Origin: Anomaloglossus baeobatrachus
Lineage: Eukaryota > Chordata > Amphibia > Anura > Aromobatidae
Direction of reading: 5' to 3'
Assembly: GCF_048569485.1 (NCBI RefSeq)
Contig: NW_027442240.1
Coordinates: 1 to 64,000 of the forward strand
DNA: 64,000 nt
In this document: in pieces, positions 56,601 through 64,000 of the stretch
Position numbering within the stretch: position 1 is the stretch's first letter
Layout of the letters: the number at the start of each line of letters is the position of its first letter
Translations under genes and position numbers: made by a program
Notes under the pieces: model-generated
Told to the model about the DNA's origin: nothing
The model's input: only the letters and a program-made list of their open reading frames with translations
The model's database searches: none

Positions 56601-59600
56601 TCAGGACGGGTCAGGGCCTGGCTTGTCCGGGTACCGTCGATGAAACTGAGCGATCTTCCGGGGAGCTCGAATGTTACCCACCGGTTCCCAGGAATCGTCC
56701 TCGGGGGCGTACCCCTGCCAACGTACCAGATACTGAAGCCGACGACGATGGAGCCGGGAGTCAATAATGTCCTCAACCACGAACTGCTCCTCGCCGTCGA
56801 CCATCACAGGCGGAGGAGGAGGCACGACACGACCATGAAACGTATTGGGAGAGACGGATTTGAGGAGAGAAACATGAAAGACCGGGTGTACCTTGAGATG
56901 GTGCGGTAACCGCAGCCGACAGGCCACAGGGCTCACGATCCCGGTGATCTTAAATGGACCGATGAATTTTTGTCCCAGCTTCTGCGAAGGGACACCCAAT
57001 CTCAGGTTCTTGGTGGACAACCATACAGAGTCCCCTACCTTATACATGGGTGCCGGTTTCCGGTGAGTGTCTGCCGACCTCTTGTAACGCTCCTGGGCCG
57101 TAGCCACACTGTCCTTTAGAACCTCCAGATTTTGTCGAAGCTCTGTCAATCTGTCCTCCACCGCAGGCACTGAGACCGCAACCGGTGACCTAGGCAAAAT
57201 AGTCGGATGGTAACCCAAGTTAGCAAAAAAGGGCGTTACCTTAGTGGAGCTGCTCTGAGTGTTGTTATACGAGAACTCCGCCAACGGAAGCATCTTCAAC
57301 CAATCGTCCTGCAGATGGCTGACATAACATCGAAGGTATTGTTCCAGGGTTTGATTGGTCCGTTCGGTTTGCCCATTTGTCTGAGGATGGTATGCAGAAG
57401 ACAAACAGACATCAATCTGGAGTGCCGTACAAAACCCCTTCCAGAACCTAGACGTGAACTGCACGCCCCGGTCAGAGATGATCTCGTCTGGTACCCCATG
57501 CAATCGGAATACGTTCTGGATAACCAAATCCACTGTCTCTGCGGCTGAGGGAAGACCGGCACACGGAATAAAGTGAGCAGCTTTAGTCAACCGATCCACC
57601 ACCACTAAAATGGTATTGTGACCGTCTGAGACGGGCAACTCCACAATAAAATCCATTGAGATAGACCCCCAAGGGCGAGATGGCACGGGTAACGGTTGGA
57701 GGAGTCCTGTAGGAGCCACACGAGGGACCTTGCACCGGGCACAAACCACACATGAGTGGACATAGTCCTTTACGTCCTTTAAACAGGTAGGCCACCAGAA
57801 GAAACGGTTCAGAAATTCCTGCGTCTTCTGTACCCCCCTATGACCAGCCAACACGGAGTCATGGACCAACTTGAGAACCCGAAGTCTTACGGCCTCCGGG
57901 ACATAAATGCGTCGCTCTCTCAACCACACACCATTCCGAAGAACAAGAGTTACATCATTCGGGGGGGCAGCAAGAAATACGTCACCATCATAGGCCAGCT
58001 TGATGTCCTTCCACAAGTCCTGGTCCTGGATTACTCCAACGAAATTGGCATCCGATAACACGGTCTGAGACGGGGTTCCAGGCACGGAGTCCACGGCGTG
58101 GATTCGGGACAAGGCATCGGCTTTCCCATTACGTGAACCTGGACGGTATGTAACGACAAAATTGAACTGGTTAAGGAATAGGCTCCAACGGGCTTGCCGT
58201 GGAGACAGGCACCTGGCAGACTTAAGAAACTCCAGATTACGATGATCTGTGAGTACTATCACTTGCTGCGCGGCTCCCTGTAAGTGGTGTCTCCATTCCT
58301 TGAAGGCGGAAATAATCGCTAACAATTCTTTGTCCGCAATGTCATAGTTCCTTTCTGCAGGGGACAACCGGCGGGAAAAGAAAGCACACGGATGTAAGAG
58401 ACTCTTGTCCCCAGTCCTTTGAGAAAGGATGGCCCCTAATGCGTAGTCGGAAGCGTCGACTTCCACGATAAAGGGAAGTGCGGGATTCGGATGTACCAAT
58501 ATAGGCGCTGAGGTAAAACAGACCTTGAGACGATGGAAGGCTTCCTGGGCCTGGGCGGACCACACAAACTTCTGTCCTTTCTTGGTTAACAGAGTGATGG
58601 GACGAACGATTTCTGAAAAATTACGGATAAAACGTCGGTAAAAGTTGGCAAAACCGACAAAGCGTTGTACCTCTTTGATGTTTCCCGGTTCCGGCCAGTC
58701 TAGAATCGCTTGTATTTTGCCAGACTCCATGTTCAGTCCCTGAGGAGAGATGACATAACCTAAGAATTGTATCTGTGAGCAATGGAATTCGCATTTCTCC
58801 AGTTTGATGTACAGGTGGTTTTCCCTCAGCCGGGTAAGTACGGTCTTGACGTGCTCCTGGTGTTCCTGTAGGGAATCAGAAAAGATTAGGATATCGTCCA
58901 GATAAATCACCATGAATTGGTCCATGATATCCCTAAAAATATCGTTAACTAGATGTTGGAAAGCCGCGGGAGCGTTACAAAGTCCAAAAGGCATCACTAG
59001 GTACTCAAAATGTCCATACCGACATCGGAACGCGGTCTTCCACTCGTCTCCGGGACGTATGCGGAGTAGATTGTATGCCCCACGGAGGTCCAATTTGGTG
59101 AATATTTTTGCCTGTTGGACCCTCTCCAATAGCTCAGGAATCAATGGTAACGGATACCGGTTCCGGATGGTTATTTTATTCAGTTCCCGGTAGTCAATAC
59201 AGGGTCTTAGAGTCCCCTCTTTCTTTTTCACAAAAAAGATGGGTGCCCCTGCTGGTGAGGTAGACGGACGAATAAATCCCTTCGCCAGACTTTCATCAAT
59301 GTAGTTTTTTAGTGCTTCTAGCTCAGGTGCCGCCAACGGGTAGACATGACCAAACGGGATCTCCGCCCCTGGGAGTAAGTCTATGGGGCAATCATACGGT
59401 CTATGCGGGGGAAGCCGATCGGCTTTTCTTTTGTCGCATATGTCCGCAAAGTCGTTATACACCGGGGGTAGAACAGGTACCTGTACAGTGCCCTCCGCAT
59501 TCGGCGTTACTGGAACCGGAACAGTTGGACTAATGGTCGGAATACTCTGCGGTGGGAAGGATATTTCCTTAGTTTCCCAATCGATGACCGGATTTGTAGA

Positions 59601-60986
59601 CCGTAGCCACGGAATACCTAAAATAATCGGAAAATGAGGAGAAGAAATTAGCATGAAAACAAGGGTCTCCTGCTGACCTGGCTTCATGACGCACTCTAGC
59701 GGTACGGTTTCCCGATCAACTGGTCCAGAGATTAACGGAGATCCGTCTACCGTCTCCATGGTAACCGGTGAGGCTCTTTGCTGAGTCCGGATACCGTGTT
59801 TCCTGGCAAAAGAGGAGTCCATGAAATTTCCCCCTGCCCCAGAATCTATCATTGCAGAGGTAGGTATTAGCTGTCCCTCCCACCGGATCTGAATGGGGAG
59901 CGAGCAATGGGTATATTTCCCTTCCGAGTCCTTCGGTGAGGTTGACATTACAGTCAAGGGAAATACCGCATCCAAGTGTCCACTTGCCTCAGAGATATCG
60001 GACTCTGCGTCCGTGTTGTCACACTCTGCCATGGCTGCCAATACCTTATTTGGGCGATTCGGACGTTTCGGGCAGTCGATCAAGAAATGGTCTGATTGAC
60101 CGCAATAGAAACACAGACGCTCACGGAGCCGGTGTTCGCGACGTTCATTGGTCTCTCGCTTTTGCAGAGAGTCCACTTGCATAGGAACGTCCTCGGCCTC
60201 CCGTGGCGTCCTGAGAGCGGGTTCTCTGGAAGGAAATGCAAAGTTGTTTACACGGTTTACAGCTGCCCATTTTTCCTGTCTACGTTCCGTCAAGCGGGTA
60301 TCAATACGCACACAGTGCTGGAGAAACAGTTCAAAATCCCCTGGAGATTCAGAACGAGCTAACTCGTCCTTGATGGTACCGGACAACCCCTTTCTGAAAA
60401 CAGACAATAATGCATTGTTTCCCCAGTCGGTGTCTACCACTAACCTCTTGAACTCAGTGGCATATTCAACTACAGAACGCTTTCCCTGACGTAAGGAAAG
60501 GAGAGCCGATTCAGCGGTAGCACGGCGATTCGGATCATCAAACATCTGCGCCATTGCGGTCAGAAAATCATCTAGGTGATTTAAACGGATGTCCCGGTTC
60601 TCTATCATAGGATTAGCCCAAGCCAGTGCTTGTGAGGTTAATAACATAATTATACATAACACTTTGGACCGGTCAGAACGGTAATAATCAGCATGTACAT
60701 CAAAAAACAGTATACATTGGTTCACAAATCCACGAAACTGACTACGGTCACCATTGAAACGGAATGGGGGTAACCTAGGCATACCGGCAGCTGATACGGA
60801 CGTAGTGGGGCCGGCTTCCTGAGCCTCCACTCTGACTTGCAAGTCCTGTATAGCCGGACCCAGTACCTGGTGATCATGGCCCAGCTGTGCCTCCATATCT
60901 CTAAGTTTAGTCTGCACCACCTCCATCTCCTGCTGCAAGGAGTTAATCATAGAAAAGAGCTGATCTACTCCTCGTGTCTCAGTCAT
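56601..60986 (-). CDS. Chromovirus gag-pol polyprotein, single frame
   Basis: 1461 aa starting MTETRGVDQLFSM. Parts in order, approximate residues: coiled-coil-like N-terminus (10-60), gag capsid-like region, CCHC zinc knuckle CFYCGQSDHFLIDC (about 290-303), aspartic protease with DSGAGG (about 377), reverse transcriptase with YLDDILIFS (about 694), RNase H with DASDYALGA (about 842), integrase HHCC finger (HDSVLAGHRG, then CVVCARCK; about 1040-1090), integrase core (SMDFIVELPVSDG), and a chromodomain (VVEDIIDSR, LQYLVRWQGY; about 1398-1450). gag and pol are fused in one frame, as in several chromoviruses. It is a fossil-class element that looks whole. Confidence 0.95.
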   Translation of the reverse strand: MTETRGVDQLFSMINSLQQEMEVVQTKLRDMEAQLGHDHQVLGPAIQDLQVRVEAQEAGPTTSVSAAGMPRLPPFRFNGDRSQFRGFVNQCILFFDVHADYYRSDRSKVLCIIMLLTSQALAWANPMIENRDIRLNHLDDFLTAMAQMFDDPNRRATAESALLSLRQGKRSVVEYATEFKRLVVDTDWGNNALLSVFRKGLSGTIKDELARSESPGDFELFLQHCVRIDTRLTERRQEKWAAVNRVNNFAFPSREPALRTPREAEDVPMQVDSLQKRETNERREHRLRERLCFYCGQSDHFLIDCPKRPNRPNKVLAAMAECDNTDAESDISEASGHLDAVFPLTVMSTSPKDSEGKYTHCSLPIQIRWEGQLIPTSAMIDSGAGGNFMDSSFARKHGIRTQQRASPVTMETVDGSPLISGPVDRETVPLECVMKPGQQETLVFMLISSPHFPIILGIPWLRSTNPVIDWETKEISFPPQSIPTISPTVPVPVTPNAEGTVQVPVLPPVYNDFADICDKRKADRLPPHRPYDCPIDLLPGAEIPFGHVYPLAAPELEALKNYIDESLAKGFIRPSTSPAGAPIFFVKKKEGTLRPCIDYRELNKITIRNRYPLPLIPELLERVQQAKIFTKLDLRGAYNLLRIRPGDEWKTAFRCRYGHFEYLVMPFGLCNAPAAFQHLVNDIFRDIMDQFMVIYLDDILIFSDSLQEHQEHVKTVLTRLRENHLYIKLEKCEFHCSQIQFLGYVISPQGLNMESGKIQAILDWPEPGNIKEVQRFVGFANFYRRFIRNFSEIVRPITLLTKKGQKFVWSAQAQEAFHRLKVCFTSAPILVHPNPALPFIVEVDASDYALGAILSQRTGDKSLLHPCAFFSRRLSPAERNYDIADKELLAIISAFKEWRHHLQGAAQQVIVLTDHRNLEFLKSARCLSPRQARWSLFLNQFNFVVTYRPGSRNGKADALSRIHAVDSVPGTPSQTVLSDANFVGVIQDQDLWKDIKLAYDGDVFLAAPPNDVTLVLRNGVWLRERRIYVPEAVRLRVLKLVHDSVLAGHRGVQKTQEFLNRFFWWPTCLKDVKDYVHSCVVCARCKVPRVAPTGLLQPLPVPSRPWGSISMDFIVELPVSDGHNTILVVVDRLTKAAHFIPCAGLPSAAETVDLVIQNVFRLHGVPDEIISDRGVQFTSRFWKGFCTALQIDVCLSSAYHPQTNGQTERTNQTLEQYLRCYVSHLQDDWLKMLPLAEFSYNNTQSSSTKVTPFFANLGYHPTILPRSPVAVSVPAVEDRLTELRQNLEVLKDSVATAQERYKRSADTHRKPAPMYKVGDSVWLSTKNLRLGVPSQKLGQKFIGPFKITGIVSPVACRLRLPHHLKVHPVFHVSLLKSVSPNTFHGRVVPPPPPVMVDGEEQFVVEDIIDSRLHRRRLQYLVRWQGYAPEDDSWEPVGNIRAPRKIAQFHRRYPDKPGPDPS

Positions 60987-61009
60987 TGCCCCAGTGAAAT
61001 CCTCTTGTG

Positions 61010-61020
61010 GCCTGAGTATA
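61010..61020 (-). promoter_or_regulatory. Putative self-priming primer-binding site
   Basis: One base inside the 5' LTR, the minus strand reads TATACTCAGGC. Its exact complement, GCCTGAGTATA, occurs in the LTR (plus-strand 61526-61536) about 30 nt after a TATA-like TTAAAA, where the RNA should start. RNA 5' end pairing with the primer site is the Tf1/sushi self-priming mode. No tRNA match stands out. Confidence 0.65.
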
Positions 61021-61021
61021 A

Positions 61022-61663
61022 TGTAATACTATTGTATGTTTTGAGGATTTCGATAGCGTTAGGGCAATGACAGCCAGAGACGAGTTTGTGGTACAAGATG
61101 TTTATGATATGTAACCATGGTAGATACACAACGGAAATACACAGTATAACAAACACATGAAAATACCTTTCTGAAACGGAGCGAAGGGGATTCCCGGGGC
61201 CACGCACCAGACTCCCCCAGGGAGACCACCAGAGCGAACCCCTATACAGGGACTGTCCGGCAATCAACCCCGGAAGGCCTAAATGCGCCGCAGCCGGGAC
61301 ACAAGGGGCAAGCGGTAAAGTCCAGAAGTGTCCGTACGGGATGAAAGTCCAGAATGGTTATGAACCGGAAGAAACCGGGCAGACGTGCTGACCAAAGACG
61401 GCAGACGGAGTCCGGGCACAGTTTGAAGAAACCGGGTGTGGTCCAGAGTCGGTCGGTAGATTTTCAGGAGGATCCAAAGGTAATCAAGTAGCAGCAGCAG
61501 CAAAGCAGGAGCACACAGCAAGCAGTATACTCAGGCACTGGACTAGGCTTAGAGGCGGCCTTTTAAGCAGCTGGACAGGAAGTAGGGCAACAGAACATAA
61601 AACTCCATGTTAACCGAGGGCAAGCTCTTTCAAAAGAGGACTGGAAAACCCGGAAACCTGACA
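61022..61663 (-). repeat. 5' LTR of the chromovirus
   Basis: 642 bp, near identical to 55937-56576, including the TTAAAAGGCC promoter element and CAG-rich run (GCTGCTGCTGCTACTT on the minus strand). It borders the ATGTG duplication on the outer side. Confidence 0.94.
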
Positions 61664-61668
61664 ATGTG

Positions 61669-64000
61669 TGCATTCATGCACCACCCGGTACGCTACCCTT
61701 GCCAAATTGCTCACTCTAGATCCCCACACGATCCATGAAGCCGTTCCCCCGGTCACACCGCCTGCTGCCGGTTCCCACTCATCCCTGGGGGAGTTAGGCG
61801 AGTGGTATCGAGAGCTACATGTCGGCACTGATGATACCCCCATACACCACAAGGAAGGGGTATACCGGGTGGTACAGGAGTATGAGCGGGTTTTTAGCAA
61901 GCACCCTCTAGATTTTGGGCAGATTAAAGGGGTTCAACACCACATCCCTACCGGTACACACTCCCCTATTAAAGAGAGATGCAGGCCTATTCCCCCTGCC
62001 CACTACCAATGCGCCAAAGACATGTTGAGGAACATGAAGGAGGCAGGGGTTATTAGGGACAGCTGTAGTCCCTGGGCCGCTCCGTTGGTGCTGGTTAAGA
62101 AGAAGGATGGCACCATGCGGATGTGTGTGGATTACCGGAAGATTAACCAGATAACGCATAAGGATGCTTACCCTCTGCCCCGCATCAAAGAGTCCCTGGC
62201 CTCGCTGAGAACCGCTAACTACTTCTCCACCCTTGACCTCACCAGCGGGTACTGGCAGGTGGCCGTGGCACCGGAAGACCGAGAGAAGACTGCCTATGGG
62301 ACCGTTTTGCTGTACTTGGATGATGTGATTGTGTACTCACAGACGTATGAAGCCCACCTGGAGCACCTAGCCGAGGTGTTCGCGTCCCTTGCCAAGTATG
62401 GGATGAAGTTGAAGCCCTCAAAGTGTCATCTGCTGAAACCCAGAGTGCAGTACCTAGGACATGTGGTTGGTGCGGAAGGTGTCGCCCCCAACCCCGAGAA
62501 GATCACCGCCATCCAAGACTGGCCGAGACCGACCACAGTGAGGGAAGTGAGGCAGTTTCTGGGCCTGGTGGGATATTACCGTCGCTTCATTAAGGGGTAC
62601 ACAAAGATGGCTGCCCCCATGCAAGACCTCCTCGTAGGACAGACCAAGGGTGGTAGATCCCTAGTAGCCCCATTGGTGTGGGAAGAAAAGCATGAGGAAT
62701 CCTTCCGCCAGCTGAGAACAGCCCTGACCGGAGAGGAAATCCTAGCGTACCCTGACTACAGCCGCCCATTCATCCTCTACACCGACGCCAGCAATGTGGG
62801 CTTGGGGGCTGTTCTATCCCAGGTCCAAGACAGAAGGGAAAAGGTAATAGCTTATGCTAGCCGAAAACTCCGACCGACTGAGAGGAACCCTGAGAACTAC
62901 ATCTCCTTCAAGCTTGAGCTCTTGGCACTGGTGTGGGCTATCACCGAGCGGTTCCGCCATTACCTGGCAGCAGCCAAGTTCACCGCGTACACAGACAATA
63001 ACCTGCTGACCCATCTAGATACGGCCAAGCTGGGCGCGTTGGAGCAGCGGTGGGTGACCAGGTTAGCCAACTACGATTTCACCATCAAGTACCGGGCCGG
63101 CCGTACCAACGTCAATGCCAATGCACTCTCCCGGATGCCCCACCTGTCGGAAGAGGGGCCAGAGGATGATGACCTCGAAGAGATCGAGTTGCCTGCATTT
63201 CACCGGCCATTCACTGAGAAGGTGCACGTCTACCAACAACGGGTGAACCTGGATCCGCTGCCCCGACAGGACTGGCAGGAAGCTCAGGACCAGGCACCTG
63301 CTGTCCGCCTGGTCAAGACTCTAGTGGAACAGGGTTCTGCTGGGATAGACCCTGCTGCCCCTGCCGAAGCCCAACGTCTGTGGCAAGAATGGACCCGGCT
63401 ATACCAACACCAGGGGAAGTTGTATCGCGAGCTGATTAATCCAAAGACTCACGAGAAGATCCGCCAGCTGGTGATTCCCCAGGCTAACGTGCCCACCGTC
63501 CTGCAAGCATACCATGATGGTGCAGTGCACTTCGGGTGGAAGAAGCTAGAGATGTTGTTAAGAGAGCGGTTCTATTGGAGTGGAATGCGGGAATCTGTGG
63601 AGGCCTGGTGCCGAGAATGTGGCCCTTGCGCATTGAGAAGGAAGGACGAGGCCAGCCAGAAGGCACCCCTACACCCGATCATTACACACCAACCGCTGGA
63701 GCTGGTTGCCCTTGACCATGTAAAGCTCACCCCCAGCCGAAGTGGGTACACCTACGCTCTGACCATCGTAGACCACTACTCGAGGTTCCTGGTGGTTGTC
63801 CCAGTTAAGGACTTAACCGGCCGCACCGCTGCTAAGGCTTTCCAGGCTTATTTCTGTTGACCGCATTGGTACCCGGAGAGGGTGCTTACCGACCAGGGTC
63901 CGGCCTTTGAAGCAGAGGTATTCCAGGAATTCTGCCAGTTGTACGGCTGCAAGAAAATCCGGACCACGCCTTACCACGCCCAAACCAATGGCATTTGTGA
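61669..64000 (+). mobile_element. Ty3/gypsy pol remnant (gypsy-2 family), runs off window
   Basis: Plus-strand pol of a second gypsy family. It begins near the protease-to-RT linker (TLDPHTIHEAVPP; ELHVGTDDTPIHHKEGVYR), continues through reverse transcriptase (VKKKDGTMRMCVDYRKINQI; LYLDDVIVYS), RNase H (LYTDASNVGLGAVLS) and the integrase zinc finger (CRECGPCALRRK), and reaches the integrase core (VALDHVKLTPSRSGYTYAL; TTPYHAQTNG) at the window edge. The gag and 5' LTR are absent. The left end is the insertion site of the chromovirus. It is broken, with at least a couple of breaks, and its 3' end cannot be judged. The same family left the fragments at 18841-19097 and 19226-19975. Confidence 0.9.

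Larger units (their letters stand above)
55937..61663 (-). mobile_element. Chromovirus (Ty3/gypsy) on minus strand, looks whole
   Basis: Two LTRs of about 640 bp enclose a single gag-pol frame. A 5-bp duplication ATGTG flanks the element (55932-55936 and 61664-61668). Element ends are TG...CA. LTRs differ by roughly a dozen substitutions and a few small indels by eye, about 2%, so the insertion is geologically recent (a few million years at usual vertebrate rates). I see no breaks in the coding part. It lies between the Penelope-like region and a gypsy-2 remnant. A C-terminal chromodomain and a self-priming site place it near the sushi/Tf1-like chromoviruses. Confidence 0.95.

Noticed and set aside
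56537-56776. Small open frames antisense or out of frame to the chromovirus polyprotein
   Set aside because: They are shadows of the long gag-pol frame.

Overview
The window is eukaryotic, repeat-dominated DNA. I infer a large-genome amphibian, most likely a frog. The reasons are the mix of ZBED-type hAT transposons, L2 and CR1 LINEs, a vertebrate-type chromovirus, a DIRS-like fragment and Penelope-like tails, together with a U2 snRNA sequence and exons that look like a vertebrate KMT5A SET domain. No complete host gene is present. Almost every base that can be assigned belongs to a satellite or a transposable element.

Layout. 1-17669: an extremely uniform satellite with a 187-bp monomer, about 94.5 copies, cut by the left edge of the window. 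17670-23370: a mosaic of old fragments, namely a Penelope-like tail, two spliced exons of a KMT5A-like SET domain abutting Ty3/gypsy pieces, a CR1-like scrap, a U2 snRNA gene split by a 187-bp poly(A)-tailed insert, and a foldback repeat. 23371-49046: one giant rearranged hAT element (called hAT1 here). It has a 138-bp leader repeat on both flanks in inverted orientation (10 units left, about 70 right), a broken ZBED transposase in the middle, and a complete 5' terminus at 49046. Its transposase is interrupted by a second, younger hAT (hAT2-A, 27941-34719) that has an 8-bp target duplication, terminal inverted repeats and an uninterrupted 1113-codon transposase. The right 138-bp array also carries three copies of one 1029-bp L2 LINE insertion, multiplied with the array.

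49047-64000: a DIRS-like reverse transcriptase scrap (the target of hAT1), a MITE-like piece, a Penelope-like region hit by a second hAT2 copy (hAT2-B, 50764-55413), a whole-looking chromovirus on the minus strand (55937-61663, 5-bp duplication, LTRs about 2% apart), and the 3' part of a second gypsy family (61669 to the window end) that is also represented by the fragments near 19 kb.

How the parts connect. hAT1 and hAT2 share a plan: terminal repeat, subterminal motifs, CCAAT and TATA promoter, a long tandem-repeat leader, then a BED-finger hAT transposase. hAT2-B has lost about 2 kb, and the gap holds a diverged monomer of the 187-bp satellite that fills the first 17.7 kb. This is a direct sequence link between the satellite and a mobile element. 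Names hAT1, hAT2 and gypsy-2 are local labels; no database search was possible.
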